Shown piece by piece: positions 26,453 to 36,426 of a stretch of DNA of 64,000 nucleotides. The stretch covers positions 55,843 through 119,842 of the forward strand of contig PKEY01000022.1 in the NCBI GenBank assembly GCA_002919265.1, given 5' to 3'. This stretch comes from Hyphomicrobiaceae bacterium. GTDB taxonomy: Bacteria > Pseudomonadota > Alphaproteobacteria > Rhizobiales > Hyphomicrobiaceae. A program made the translations under genes and the position numbers. Positions within the stretch are counted from its first letter, which is position 1. Each line of letters starts with the position of its first letter. The notes beneath the pieces are model-generated. The model saw nothing but the letters and a program-made list of their open reading frames with translations, was not told the DNA's origin and did no database searches.

Positions 26453-27010
26453 TCAACCCTCCCGCCCAAGTGCGATCTGTTCCTCGACGCCGCGATAAGT
26501 CGGCCGCCCGCGGGTGGCTGTAATGAAGAATTCGTCGATCAGAGCGATGGTGAGGATTGCGAGCCCAGCGGTCATGCATGCCTGCGGCCAGGCCAGCGGC
26601 AGCGGCACAAGTCCGTAAGAAACCTCGTTGAATTGCCAGGAGTCGTACGCAAGCCGGCCGATGTGCCACGTCATGTACGCCGAGAACACAGCAGCGAACG
26701 CGAGCACGCCCATTTCGAAAATGCGTCTGATAGGCTCGCTCAGCGCTGACAACAGGATTATGACCCGCACGTGCGCCCCTGCCCTAAGCGTTGGCGCCAA
26801 TGCAAACAGGCTCGCAATCGCCAGCAGATACCCGGCAATTTCAGCGAGGCCTGCCACCAGAAATCCGTAAGGAGGATAGCCCGCGAGCCGCATGAGGCCG
26901 TCAGCAATCCGGCCAAGGACTTGCAGGCCGACCAAAACCGCTATCGCGACGAGACACAGTGCAGCCAGCCAGCCGGCAACGGTGTAGAGCGCGTTCAAAA
27001 AGGCTCGCAT
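26453..27010 (-). CDS. dctQ: TRAP transporter small permease (DctQ)
   Basis: A 185-residue four-helix membrane protein (GWLAALCLVAIAVLVGLQVLG; FLVAGLAEIAGYLLAIASLF; GVLAFAAVFSAYMTWHI; ACMTAGLAILTIALIDEF). The LRAGAHVRVIILL turn fits the family. GGAAGGA precedes the ATG. It lies about 190 bases after dctP, with a strong hairpin in the gap. Confidence 0.9.
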   Translation of the reverse strand: MRAFLNALYTVAGWLAALCLVAIAVLVGLQVLGRIADGLMRLAGYPPYGFLVAGLAEIAGYLLAIASLFALAPTLRAGAHVRVIILLSALSEPIRRIFEMGVLAFAAVFSAYMTWHIGRLAYDSWQFNEVSYGLVPLPLAWPQACMTAGLAILTIALIDEFFITATRGRPTYRGVEEQIALGREG

Positions 27011-27122
27011 CGGCTTCTGTTCCTTCCGGCCTCAAGCGATGGCACAGCCGAGATTGTCGGCTCCTTCGCGTTTGCTCGCCATGGAAAATGCAGTTTTCGG
27101 ACCTGCGAGGTTCGAGGCAGGC

Positions 27123-27165
27123 GCTGGCAGGGCAGATGGCAGATGAAAGAATTTGCCCTGCCAGC
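27123..27165 (-). other. Intercistronic hairpin between dctP and dctQ
   Basis: A perfect 12-bp inverted repeat (GCTGGCAGGGCA, 27123-27134, with 27154-27165) and a 19-base loop. No U-run follows. Such structures after binding-protein genes can protect the upstream mRNA or reduce read-through, raising the binding protein over the permease. Confidence 0.6.
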
Positions 27166-27201
27166 CATCCAGATTGAGCTCCTGCCGTTTCGCAGGCTGC
27201 G

Positions 27202-28170
27202 CTACTTCCGGTAGGCTTCAAGGAGCGCTTTGCCATCGGCGCCAGCGCTCTTCTCCCATTCCTCAACCATCTGCTTGCCGACTTCCTTGAAACCGTTCAG
27301 CAATTCAGGGCTGGGCGTGATGACCTTGATGCCGTTGTCCGCGAGGATCTTTTTCTGCTGCGTATACTCTTCCTCGGAGATCTTCCAGCCAAGCTCCTCG
27401 GCGGTAGCTGCAGCATCGCGCAGCGCCTTCTGTTGCTCAGGCGTCAGCTTGTCGAAGGCCGCCTTGTTCACGAAAACGATGTTTCTCGGCTGCCAGGCCT
27501 GCAGGTCATAGAAGTGCGTGAGAAAATCCCACGCCTTTGAGTCGACGCCGGTTGAAGGCGAGGTGAACATGCTCTCCACGCGGCCGGTCGAAAACGCCGT
27601 CGGGATATCCGCCACCTCAACCTGCGTGGGAACCGCATTGACGAGCTGGGCAATACGGCTGGTCGCGGCGCTGTACGTGCGGAACTTCATGCCCGACATA
27701 TCCGCGACGGTGTTGACGTCCTTCGTCGTGTAGAGCCCCTGCGGTGGCCAGGCTACCGAGTAGAGCAGCACAAGCCCTTCTTCGGCGAGCTTCTTTTCCA
27801 GAAAAGGCTTCTGCGCTTCGTACAGCTTCCTGGCATCGGCATAGCCGCTCGTAAGGAACGGGACGGAGTCGACGCTGTAGATCGGGCTCTCGTTCGAGGC
27901 GATCGACTGAAGGATCTCGCCAATCGGGACGATGCCCTGCCGGACGGATTTCTTGATCTCGGGGTGCTTGATGAGAGACCCGTTCGAGTGCACCACGATC
28001 TTGAGCTCGCCATTGGTGGCTTTGGCGACATCCTCAGCAAATTGTCGTGCCACCCGCGTATGGAAATTGCTGTCCTGGTAGGGAGTGGGCATATCCCACT
28101 TGATTTCGGCGGCAGCGGATGAGGCAGCAAGGACTGCGGCGAGCAGCCCCAGAGTAAGGGTTCTCAACAT
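27202..28170 (-). CDS. dctP: TRAP transporter solute-binding protein (DctP)
   Basis: The 322-residue periplasmic protein has a signal peptide (MLRTLTLGLLAAVLAASSAA, cleavage near AAAE). Family blocks: VVHSNGSLIKHPEIKKSVRQGIVPIGEIL, the clamp Arg in GMKFRTYSAAT, and VADIPTAFSTGRVESMFTS. GGGAGG precedes the ATG. It diverges from 5-oxoprolinase across 106 bases. DctP proteins that bind pyroglutamate are known in Bordetella, so that ligand is plausible here from context; the sequence alone does not show it. Confidence 0.92.
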   Translation of the reverse strand: MLRTLTLGLLAAVLAASSAAAEIKWDMPTPYQDSNFHTRVARQFAEDVAKATNGELKIVVHSNGSLIKHPEIKKSVRQGIVPIGEILQSIASNESPIYSVDSVPFLTSGYADARKLYEAQKPFLEKKLAEEGLVLLYSVAWPPQGLYTTKDVNTVADMSGMKFRTYSAATSRIAQLVNAVPTQVEVADIPTAFSTGRVESMFTSPSTGVDSKAWDFLTHFYDLQAWQPRNIVFVNKAAFDKLTPEQQKALRDAAATAEELGWKISEEEYTQQKKILADNGIKVITPSPELLNGFKEVGKQMVEEWEKSAGADGKALLEAYRK

Positions 28171-28276
28171 CGGCTATCGACCTCCCTCGTTTGCCGGTGG
28201 ACGGTAGCGGGACCTTCTGGTCCTCTGTACACAGGACGTTTTAGCGTGTTCGAGCGGGTAACGCACGGGGAAGCTG

Positions 28277-31200
28277 ATGACTGAAGCCGCGCAGGTACCG
28301 GGCAAGTGGGATTTCTGGATCGATCGTGGCGGAACCTTCACAGATGTCATCGGCCGGGATCCCGAAGGTCGCATCCACGCGCTCAAGGTTCTCTCCGAAA
28401 ACCCCGAGGCCTATGAAGACGCCGCGCTCGAAGGCATTCGGCGCCTTCTTGGCGTGGGATCGCGTGACCCGATCCCCGCTGAGCGCATTGCCAGCGTCAA
28501 GATGGGCACCACGGTTGCGACCAATGCCCTGCTCGAGCGCAAAGGCGAGCCAACGATTCTCGTCATCACAAAGGGCCTGAAGGATCAGCTTGAGATTGGC
28601 TACCAGGCGCGGCCCGACATCTTCGCCAAGAAGATTATCAAGCCGGAAATGCTGTACTCCCGCGTCCTGGAGGCCAACGAGCGTATCCGGGCCGACGGGA
28701 CCATCGAAACGCCACTCGACGTCGAGGCCCTGCGTGCCGGCCTGAAGCAGGCAAAAGCAGACGGTTTCAACGCCGTCGCGATCGTGTTCATGCACGCCTA
28801 CGCCTTCCCCGCGCATGAGAAGACGGCGGCCGAAGTCGCACGCGAGCTCGGGTTTGCCCAGATTTCGGTGAGCCACGAGATTTCCCCGCTCATCAAGATC
28901 GTCGGGCGTGGCGACACCACGGTGGCGGATGCGTACCTGTCACCCATTCTGCGGCGCTACGTCGACAAGGTGGCGAAAGCCCTCGGCGCCACCGATGGCC
29001 GTGGGCCCAAGATCCACTTCATGGCATCCTCGGGCGGCCTCAAATCTGCTGACCTGTTCCAGGGACGTGACGCCATCCTGTCCGGTCCTGCAGGCGGTAT
29101 CGTCGGTATGGCTGAGACGGCTCGCATCGCCGGGTTCGAGAAAGTCATCGGCTTCGACATGGGCGGCACGTCGACGGACGTTTCCCACTTCGCCGGGGAT
29201 TACGAGCGCGCCTTCGAGACCGAGGTGGCCGGCGTGCGCCTCCGCGTGCCGATGATGCGCATTCACACGGTCGCTGCGGGCGGCGGCTCCATCCTTCATT
29301 ACGATGGCACGCGGTTCCGCGTCGGGCCCGACAGCGCGGGCTCCAATCCTGGCCCCAAGTGCTACCGCCGCGGCGGCCCGCTGACGGTGACGGACGCCAA
29401 CGTGATGGTCGGCAAGCTGTCGGCCAGCTTCTTCCCGAAGATTTTCGGCCCCAATCGTGACGAACCGCTCGATGAGGAAGCGGTCAGGGCTGCGTTCACG
29501 GAGCTCGCCGAGCAGATTGGCGATGGCCGCACGCCGGAGGAGGTCGCTGACGGCTTCCTGCGCATCGCCGTCGAGAACATGGCGAATGCGATCAAGAAGA
29601 TCTCCGTGCAGCGCGGATACGACGTCACGGAGTACGCTCTCAATTGCTTCGGCTCCGCCGGCGGCCAACATGCCTGCCTCATCGCCGACACGCTCGGCAT
29701 GGAGACGGTGCTGATCCATCCGCTGTCCGGTCTGCTTTCAGCCTACGGCATGGGGCTCGCGAAGCTCCGCGCGAGCCGCGAGCAGTCCGTCGAGTCGCCG
29801 CTGGAAGCCGCCTCCATGCAGGAGGTGCGGGCCCTGGCCGACAAGCTCAGCGCTGAAGTCACTGCCGAAATTGCTGCCGAGGGGGTCGACGCACGAGACA
29901 TTACGACGTCTATTCATCTCCATCTCCGGTACGAGGGCACGGACACCGCCCTACCCATCCGGCTGGGCAATCCCGAGGAGATGCGCACAGAGTTCGAACG
30001 CCAGCACCGCCAGCGCTTCGGCTTCATCTCGCCCGAAAAGCGCGTGTTCATTGCGGCCGTCGAGGTCGAGGCGGTTGGCGGCGGTGCCAGCGCCGAGGAG
30101 GCGCCGCGCGTCGTCGCTGCGGGCGGTGAGCCTCAGGCGCGCCGAACCACGCGTTTCTACTCCAACCGCGCCTGGCACGACGCGCCGGTGTATGTGCGGG
30201 AAGATCTCGCGCCCGGCCACCGCATCTCAGGCCCTGCTCTTATCATCGAGCCGAACCAGACTGTCGTCGTCGAGCCGGGCTGGCAGCTCGAGGTGACCAG
30301 GCTGAACCACCTCGTCCTGAAGCGCACCGTGCCGCGTCAGCGCGAGATCCTGGGTGAAAAGGCTGACCCTGTCCTGCTCGAGGTGTTCAACAACCTCTTC
30401 ATGTCTATCGCCGAGCAGATGGGTGAGGCGCTGCGCAACACCGCCCAGTCCGTCAACATCAAGGAGCGGCTTGACTTCTCCTGCGCCGTTTTCGACTCGG
30501 AAGGCCAGCTCGTGGCCAATGCCCCGCACATGCCGGTGCATCTCGGCTCGATGGACCGCTCGGTCGAGACCATTATCCGCGAGCGCAAGGGCACCATGCG
30601 CCCGGGCGACGTTTACATGCTGAACGCGCCCTACAATGGCGGCACGCACCTGCCGGACATCACGGTCATCACGCCGGTGTTTGGCCCGGATGGTTCGGAA
30701 ATCCTGTTCTATGTCGCGAGCCGCGGCCACCACGAGGATATCGGCGGCCTAACGCCGGGTTCGATGACGCCGCGCGCCACGCACATCGAAGAAGAAGGCG
30801 TCTACATCGACAACTTCAAGCTGGTCGATCAGGGTCGCTTCCTCGAGGCCGAAACCTACGCCCTGTTGACGGGCGCTAAGTATCCGGCCCGCAGCCCGCA
30901 CAAGAACATCGCCGACCTCAAGGCACACGTGGCGGCCAATGCTCGCGGCGTTGCCGAGCTCGAAAAGATGGTCGCCCACTTCGGCCTCGACGTGGTGAAG
31001 GCCTACATGCGCCACGTTCAGGACAATGCCGAGGAGAGCGTCCGCAAGCTGCTGAGCCGGCTCGAGGATGGAGAGTTCCGGGTCGAGATGGACCAGGGCA
31101 CGCATGTGCAGGTGAAGATCACCGTGGATCGCGAAAAGCGCGAGGCCACCGTCGACTTCACCGGCACGAGCCCAGAGCAGCCCAACAACTTCAATGCTCC

Positions 31201-31897
31201 GGCTCCTGTCACCCGCGCGGCCACGCTTTATGTGTTCCGCGTGATGGTCGACGAGCCGATCCCGATGAACGCGGGCTGCCTCAAGCCCATCCGGCTCATC
31301 ATCCCGGAGCGGTCGATGCTGTCGCCGCAGTATCCGGCGGCCGTCGTGGCGGGCAACGTCGAGACGAGCCAGATCGTCACCAACTGCCTGTTCGCGGCCA
31401 TGAAGGCCATGGGCCCCAGCCAGGGCACCATGAACAACCTCACCTTCGGCAACGCCAAGTATCAGTACTACGAGACCATTTGCTCCGGCTCGCCGGCCGG
31501 GCCAGGTTTCGATGGGACTTCGGGCGTGCACGTCCATATGACCAACACGCGTCTCACCGACCCCGAAATCCTGGAGCTGCGCTACCCGGTGCTGCTCGAG
31601 GAGTTCTCGATCCGCCGCGGATCCGGCGGGCGTGGTCGTTGGTCAGCTGGTGACGGCACTTACCGCTGCATCCGGTTTTTGGAGGAGATGGATTGCGCCA
31701 TTCTCTCCGGCTACCGCCGAGTGCGGCCGTACGGCCTCCTCGGAGGCGAGCCGGGCGAATGCGGCGAGAACCTCGTGCGGCGCCTCGATGGGCGGCTGGA
31801 GCGCCTCGAAGGCTGCGACCAGACGGTGCTCAAGGCCGGCGAGGCGATCATCATCAAGACGCCGACGGGTGGCGGCTACGGCGCGCCCGAAGCGTAA
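28277..31897 (+). CDS. 5-oxoprolinase (ATP-hydrolysing), fused HyuA-HyuB
   Basis: Opens 5-oxo-L-proline to glutamate using ATP. At 1206 residues it is the fused form: a HyuA-like half ([18 protein letters not shown] at the N-terminus, [17 protein letters not shown] near 293-309, AAGGGSI near 335-341) and a HyuB-like half from about residue 690 ([52 protein letters not shown]). The C-terminus has [15 protein letters not shown] and PTGGGYG. The related hydantoinase or acetone carboxylase systems use separate subunits, so the fusion favours oxoprolinase. The ATG has GGGAAG. A terminator follows. Divergent TRAP genes suggest scavenging of external pyroglutamate. Confidence 0.88.
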   Translation: MTEAAQVPGKWDFWIDRGGTFTDVIGRDPEGRIHALKVLSENPEAYEDAALEGIRRLLGVGSRDPIPAERIASVKMGTTVATNALLERKGEPTILVITKGLKDQLEIGYQARPDIFAKKIIKPEMLYSRVLEANERIRADGTIETPLDVEALRAGLKQAKADGFNAVAIVFMHAYAFPAHEKTAAEVARELGFAQISVSHEISPLIKIVGRGDTTVADAYLSPILRRYVDKVAKALGATDGRGPKIHFMASSGGLKSADLFQGRDAILSGPAGGIVGMAETARIAGFEKVIGFDMGGTSTDVSHFAGDYERAFETEVAGVRLRVPMMRIHTVAAGGGSILHYDGTRFRVGPDSAGSNPGPKCYRRGGPLTVTDANVMVGKLSASFFPKIFGPNRDEPLDEEAVRAAFTELAEQIGDGRTPEEVADGFLRIAVENMANAIKKISVQRGYDVTEYALNCFGSAGGQHACLIADTLGMETVLIHPLSGLLSAYGMGLAKLRASREQSVESPLEAASMQEVRALADKLSAEVTAEIAAEGVDARDITTSIHLHLRYEGTDTALPIRLGNPEEMRTEFERQHRQRFGFISPEKRVFIAAVEVEAVGGGASAEEAPRVVAAGGEPQARRTTRFYSNRAWHDAPVYVREDLAPGHRISGPALIIEPNQTVVVEPGWQLEVTRLNHLVLKRTVPRQREILGEKADPVLLEVFNNLFMSIAEQMGEALRNTAQSVNIKERLDFSCAVFDSEGQLVANAPHMPVHLGSMDRSVETIIRERKGTMRPGDVYMLNAPYNGGTHLPDITVITPVFGPDGSEILFYVASRGHHEDIGGLTPGSMTPRATHIEEEGVYIDNFKLVDQGRFLEAETYALLTGAKYPARSPHKNIADLKAHVAANARGVAELEKMVAHFGLDVVKAYMRHVQDNAEESVRKLLSRLEDGEFRVEMDQGTHVQVKITVDREKREATVDFTGTSPEQPNNFNAPAPVTRAATLYVFRVMVDEPIPMNAGCLKPIRLIIPERSMLSPQYPAAVVAGNVETSQIVTNCLFAAMKAMGPSQGTMNNLTFGNAKYQYYETICSGSPAGPGFDGTSGVHVHMTNTRLTDPEILELRYPVLLEEFSIRRGSGGRGRWSAGDGTYRCIRFLEEMDCAILSGYRRVRPYGLLGGEPGECGENLVRRLDGRLERLEGCDQTVLKAGEAIIIKTPTGGGYGAPEA

Positions 31898-31927
31898 GTC
31901 ACCGCCGTCCGAAGTTTATCAGTAGAG

Positions 31928-31955
31928 GACGCTCGGCTTGTGCCGGGCGTCTTTT
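31928..31955 (+). terminator. Rho-independent terminator of the 5-oxoprolinase gene
   Basis: GACGCTCGGC (31928-31937) pairs with GCCGGGCGTC (31942-31951) through a 4-base loop and one wobble pair, followed by TTTTAACTTT. It lies 30 bases after the stop codon. Confidence 0.85.
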
Positions 31956-32354
31956 AACTTTGATGGGAGCAGTGACTAGTACGCTTGGTGGCTTGCTAAC
32001 TACGCTTGCCTAGTGGCTAGCAATCGCACCGAGATGTTGTCTTGCCCTCAACCGGCCTTTCTCAGCGTCGACTGGGCATCAGGCCTCATCTGGGCACTTG
32101 GGCGAAGGGTTGCGTGTTCGGAAGACGGCAGGACACAACCACGACGTGTCGAAGGGTCGCCCCTTTCCGCAATATGTCCCGGCGCATTGAAGCCAGATTT
32201 TCCCTAAACTATCTGACCAAGCGCTGCCGCAGCACACAGCATTGCCGTCGGCAGATATTCTTGGAACCAACCCCAAGGCTCCCGCGTCCCTTTGCGGAGC
32301 GTCCGCTCCTCCGGGTACGCGCGTGCCCTGCTCGGTCCCACAAAAACGAATTGC
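31956..32354. other. Intergenic region before the trehalose operon
   Basis: About 400 bases with no supportable gene. It holds the candidate stress promoter at 32263-32288 for otsB. Nothing else was recognised. Confidence 0.5.
32263..32288 (+). promoter_or_regulatory. Candidate EcfG-type general-stress promoter
   Basis: GGAAC (32263-32267), 17 bases, then CGTC (32285-32288). The alphaproteobacterial EcfG consensus is GGAAC-N16-17-CGTT, so one base differs. It lies 67 bases before the otsB start. Confidence 0.4.
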
Positions 32355-33098
32355 ATGTCTTTTCCGGAAATTAATCCAGAAACGGACGCTCTGTTCTTGG
32401 ATCTGGACGGCACGATGATCGACATCGCTCCTCACCCGGACGATGTCGTCGCGCCGCGCCAGTTGATCTGTTCCCTCGCGCGGTTGAGCGACGAGTTCTC
32501 AGGGGCAATAGCCATCATCTCCGGTCGCCCCATCGCAGCCCTCGATGCGCTCCTTGAGCCGCTTCTGCTGCCCGCCGCCGGCGTCCATGGCGCCGAGATC
32601 CGTTTCGAGCAGGGGCAGCGGGCGGTGGAGCGCGCCGCGCCTTCTATTCCGAATGGCGTGCGGTGGCTTCTGGCACCGCTTTCCGAGATTCCGGGCGTGG
32701 TGATCGAGGACAAGACGACCGCCATCGCCGTCCATTTCCGGCAGGCTCCTGAGGCTGAAGAACGGGTGCGAGAGGTCGTCGAAAAGGCCGTCAAAGCCCA
32801 CGAGGCGGATGAGCTCGTGATCGTGCCGGGCAAGTACGTGTACGAGATCAAGCACGCCCGGTTCAGCAAGGGCACGGCTGTCGCCGAATTCATGTCGCGT
32901 CCGCCCTGGGCGGGGCGACGGCCGGTATTCATCGGCGATGATGTCACCGACGAGGCCGCTTTTGCCGTGCTCCCCAGGTGGAACGGCGAAGGATTGGCTG
33001 TTGGCCAGGACCGGCCAGGCGCTCGCGCGCGGTTCGCAAACGCCGCCGAAGTTCGTCAATGGCTCGCGAGTCTCGTTGGACAGGAGTGCACATCGTGA
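32355..33098 (+). CDS. otsB: Trehalose-6-phosphate phosphatase
   Basis: Dephosphorylates trehalose-6-phosphate. The 247-residue HAD enzyme has the nucleophile motif LFLDLDGTMIDIAPHPD, the SGRP motif (IAIISGRPIAAL), GVHGAEIR, and the late GDDVTDEAAF acidic motif. The ATG at 32355 fits the family start; the frame is open from 32292. Its stop overlaps the GTG of the next gene by four bases. First gene of otsB-GH15-otsA. Confidence 0.95.
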   Translation: MSFPEINPETDALFLDLDGTMIDIAPHPDDVVAPRQLICSLARLSDEFSGAIAIISGRPIAALDALLEPLLLPAAGVHGAEIRFEQGQRAVERAAPSIPNGVRWLLAPLSEIPGVVIEDKTTAIAVHFRQAPEAEERVREVVEKAVKAHEADELVIVPGKYVYEIKHARFSKGTAVAEFMSRPPWAGRRPVFIGDDVTDEAAFAVLPRWNGEGLAVGQDRPGARARFANAAEVRQWLASLVGQECTS

Positions 33099-34888
33099 AC
33101 GGGTCAGGTCTCGAATACGGCGTCATCGGCAACGGGCGCGTCGCTGCCCTGATCGACGGTAACGGTCGGATCGTCTGGTGGTGCTTTCCGCGCTTCGACG
33201 GAAATCCGGTGTTCTCGCGCCTGCTCGCGGGCGACGAGGACAAGGGCTACACGGACGTCGTGTTGCACAACCAGGTCCGGGCCGAGAGCAATTACGAGCG
33301 AAATACCGCAATTATCACGACCGTTCTGACGGACTCCGAGGGCGGCGCTGTTCGCATCACGGATTTCGCGCCGCGCTTTGTTCTTTTCGACCGCATGTTT
33401 CATCCGACGCAGATCTTCCGTCGGATCGAGCCGATTTCAGGTTTGCCGCGCATACGCATTCGCGTGCGACCGACCTTCCAGTACGGCCTGCCCGCGACAG
33501 CGCGCACTTTGGGCTCCAGCCACATTCGGTATCGCGGCAGCTCTGAGGTGATCCGTGTTACGACGGATGCACCGCTTTCTTATGTTGCAGAAGAAACTCC
33601 GTTCGCCCTTACGCGGCCGATAACGCTCGTCTTTGGCCCTGACGAACCGCTGGAAAGCGCCATCGAGACAACTGCGCGCAGGTTCGAGTACGAGACGCGG
33701 CGGTGGTGGCAGCAGTGGGTGCGCACACTCGCCATTCCGTACGAATGGCAGTCGGCTGTCATTCGCGCCGCGATTTCATTGAAGCTTTGTACCTTTGAAG
33801 ATACCGGGGCCATCGTCGCGGCACTGACCACCTCCATTCCCGAAGCGCCGAATTCCGGCAGAACGTGGGATTACCGGTATTGCTGGTTGCGGGATGCCTA
33901 CTTCGTCGTGCAGGCCCTTAACTATCTCGGCAATACCAATTCCATGGAGGCTTACCTCGACTATCTGACGAACGCTGTCCAGAAGCCGGGTCCCCTTCGC
34001 CCGGTCTACGGGATCGTTCCCGGACAGAGTCTTGAGGAGCGGGTGGCGGAAAATCTCGCCGGCTTCGAAGGCCAGGGGCCAGTCCGGGTTGGAAATGCAG
34101 CCGCCGATCAGCACCAGCACGATGTTTATGGCAGCGTTATCCTCGCTGCGCAGCAAATGTTCGTGGACGAGCGGCTCGAGCGCATGGGCGATGTGGCGCT
34201 CTTCCGCCGCCTCGAAAAACACGGCGAGCTCGCTTGGAGGTTGGCACTTCAGCCCGATTCTGGCATTTGGGAGTTCAGAGGCCGTTGGCGGGTCCACACT
34301 CACTCGGCCGCGATGTGTTGGGTCGCTTGCGACCGCCTGAGCAGCATTGCCCAGATCCTGGGGCTTCCGACGGAAGCAGAATGCTGGCGGGAAAGGGCGC
34401 GTGAGCTTCGTGAGGAGATCCTGAAGCGCGCCTGGAACCCAAAGCGCGGGGCTTTCACCGCGGCTTTCGATTCTGACGAGCTCGACGCCAGCTCCTTGCT
34501 GCTCGCGGAAATCGGCCTGGTGGCTCCCAGTGACCCCCGCTTCATCTCGACCTGCGAGGTCATTGAGCGGGAATTGAGCCGATCAGGCCACATTATGCGT
34601 TATGTAGCAGATGACGACTTCGGTACGCCCGAGTCTGCATTCATCATTTGCCGTTTCTGGCTGGCTGATGCCTTGGCTGCCATCGGCCGAACCTCAGAAG
34701 CTCGGGACCACTTCGTCGATCTGCTACGGTATCGTAATTCGTACGGGTTAATGTCCGAGGATGTGGACCCTGTCACCGGACGACTGTGGGGAAATCTGCC
34801 GCAAACCTACTCGATGGCGGGGATCGTGATCACCGCCAAGCGGCTATCGAAAGGTTGGGAACAGGCATGGTCGCTCGCCTCATTGTGA
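33095..34888 (+). CDS. Glycoside hydrolase family 15 protein (glucoamylase/trehalase-like)
   Basis: The 597-residue protein has an N-terminal beta-sandwich (LEYGVIGNGRVAALIDGNGRIVWWCFPRFDG) and a C-terminal alpha-toroid with WDYRYCWLRDAYFVVQAL and the region around PTEAECWRERARELREEIL. GH15 members hydrolyse glucoamylase substrates or trehalose. Location between otsB and otsA suggests trehalose turnover, but activity is not shown by the sequence. The GTG at 33095 follows AGGAG. Its 3' end overlaps otsA by 22 bases. Confidence 0.88.
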   Translation: MNGSGLEYGVIGNGRVAALIDGNGRIVWWCFPRFDGNPVFSRLLAGDEDKGYTDVVLHNQVRAESNYERNTAIITTVLTDSEGGAVRITDFAPRFVLFDRMFHPTQIFRRIEPISGLPRIRIRVRPTFQYGLPATARTLGSSHIRYRGSSEVIRVTTDAPLSYVAEETPFALTRPITLVFGPDEPLESAIETTARRFEYETRRWWQQWVRTLAIPYEWQSAVIRAAISLKLCTFEDTGAIVAALTTSIPEAPNSGRTWDYRYCWLRDAYFVVQALNYLGNTNSMEAYLDYLTNAVQKPGPLRPVYGIVPGQSLEERVAENLAGFEGQGPVRVGNAAADQHQHDVYGSVILAAQQMFVDERLERMGDVALFRRLEKHGELAWRLALQPDSGIWEFRGRWRVHTHSAAMCWVACDRLSSIAQILGLPTEAECWRERARELREEILKRAWNPKRGAFTAAFDSDELDASSLLLAEIGLVAPSDPRFISTCEVIERELSRSGHIMRYVADDDFGTPESAFIICRFWLADALAAIGRTSEARDHFVDLLRYRNSYGLMSEDVDPVTGRLWGNLPQTYSMAGIVITAKRLSKGWEQAWSLASL

Positions 34889-36303
34889 TATCGAACCGCG
34901 TGGCAGTCCCGGAAAGCGCCAGTGAGGCGTCAGCGGGAGGCCTTGCGGTCGCGGTGCAGGCAGCGCTTAGTGGACGTGAAGGCATCTGGTTCGGATGGAG
35001 TGGGCGCGTTACGGAAGATCCGAATCCGCATCCCCAAACGCGCAGGATCGGTACAACCACCTACGTCGTTCTCGATCTCGCACCGGGGGATTTCAACGAA
35101 TATTACAACGGCTTCGCGAATCGCGTCCTTTGGCCGATCTTGCATTATCGGCTTGATCTGGCTGAGTTCAACCGGTCCGATTTGTCAGGATATCAACGAG
35201 TCAACAATTACTTCGCGGACAACCTGTCCAGAATTCTGAGGCCGAACGATATCGTGTGGGTGCACGATTATCACCTGATGCCTCTGGCCAAGCTCCTGCG
35301 AGAACGAGGGCATGAGAACCGCATAGGGTATTTCCTTCACGTCCCCTGCCCACCGCCTGACATCCTGACAGCACTACCGAAGCACCGCGAAATCGTTGGA
35401 TCTCTGGTCGCATTCGACCTCATCGGACTACAAACGGAGAACGACTGCGAAAACCTTAGCCGTTATCTCTTGCGGCAAGGTGCGCGGCGCGCGCCGGATG
35501 CATTCAATCTCGAAGTCAACGGCCGCAAGGTCAAACTCGGCGCATTCCCTGTCGGTATCGAAACGCTGAAGTTTGAAAGAACGGCACGGCGCGCCGCCGC
35601 AACAACGCTCATCAAGGAGACCGCCGAAAGCCTCTCCGGCCGGGCGATGGTGATGAGCGTCGACAGGCTCGATTATTCCAAGGGCCTGCCAAACCGCATG
35701 GACGCGATAGAGCGGTTCCTCACCTTGTATCCGGAATGGCGCGGGCGCGTCACGTTCCTGCAGATCGCGCCCAAATCGCGCTCGGAAATTCAGGAGTACA
35801 TGGAGATCGACCGGCAAGTCTCGACGCTCGCCGGCCAGATCAACGGGCGCCATGGCGATGTGACGTGGACGCCTATCCGTTATGTCAACCGCGTCTATTC
35901 GCGGGCCGCCCTGGCAGGCCTTTACCGGTTGGCCCGGGTTGGCCTCGTCACACCCTTGAGAGACGGGATGAACCTCGTCGCGAAGGAATACGTGGCGGCT
36001 CAGGATCCCGAAAATCCGGGTGTTCTCGTCCTGTCACAGTTTGCTGGCGCAGCAGATGAGCTCGATGGCGCGCTCATCGTTAATCCTCACGAGCCGGAGG
36101 CCGTTGCAGCCGCAATCCGCTTCGGCCTCGAAATGCCGCTTGAAGCCCGGCAGGCGCGCTACGAGCGCATGATCTCGGTCCTCCGAAAGAACGACATCAA
36201 TAGCTGGGCCGAAAGGTTTCTGGCGGCGCTGCAAAGCCCTGATTGCGAGGAGGATGTACCACCAGCCTCTCTCCCCTCCTCGGCCGCCAAGGTGGCCGGA
36301 TAG
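34867..36303 (+). CDS. otsA: Trehalose-6-phosphate synthase
   Basis: Makes trehalose-6-phosphate from UDP-glucose and glucose-6-phosphate. The 478-residue GT20 enzyme begins RLIVISNRVAVP and shows ASAGGLAVAV, GWSG, WPILHYRLDL, VWVHDYHLMPLAKLLRERG, IGYFLHVPCPP, SVDRLDYSKGLPNRMDA and the acidic end LVAKEYVAAQDPENPGVLVL. All substrate loops appear intact. The start at 34867 lies inside the end of the GH15 gene, so the two are coupled. With otsB it gives the full OtsAB route to trehalose. Confidence 0.95.
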   Translation: MVARLIVISNRVAVPESASEASAGGLAVAVQAALSGREGIWFGWSGRVTEDPNPHPQTRRIGTTTYVVLDLAPGDFNEYYNGFANRVLWPILHYRLDLAEFNRSDLSGYQRVNNYFADNLSRILRPNDIVWVHDYHLMPLAKLLRERGHENRIGYFLHVPCPPPDILTALPKHREIVGSLVAFDLIGLQTENDCENLSRYLLRQGARRAPDAFNLEVNGRKVKLGAFPVGIETLKFERTARRAAATTLIKETAESLSGRAMVMSVDRLDYSKGLPNRMDAIERFLTLYPEWRGRVTFLQIAPKSRSEIQEYMEIDRQVSTLAGQINGRHGDVTWTPIRYVNRVYSRAALAGLYRLARVGLVTPLRDGMNLVAKEYVAAQDPENPGVLVLSQFAGAADELDGALIVNPHEPEAVAAAIRFGLEMPLEARQARYERMISVLRKNDINSWAERFLAALQSPDCEEDVPPASLPSSAAKVAG

Positions 36304-36426
36304 CAAGCGCTAGCCGTTCCGATCCGTTAAGCCTGATTGGCGCCCCGCGCCAATCTTGAGGTTGCAATCCGGTCTCCAAGGCGACAGGTTACTGCGTCCC
36401 CAAGCTTCGTATTTGGGTCGGAGCAG

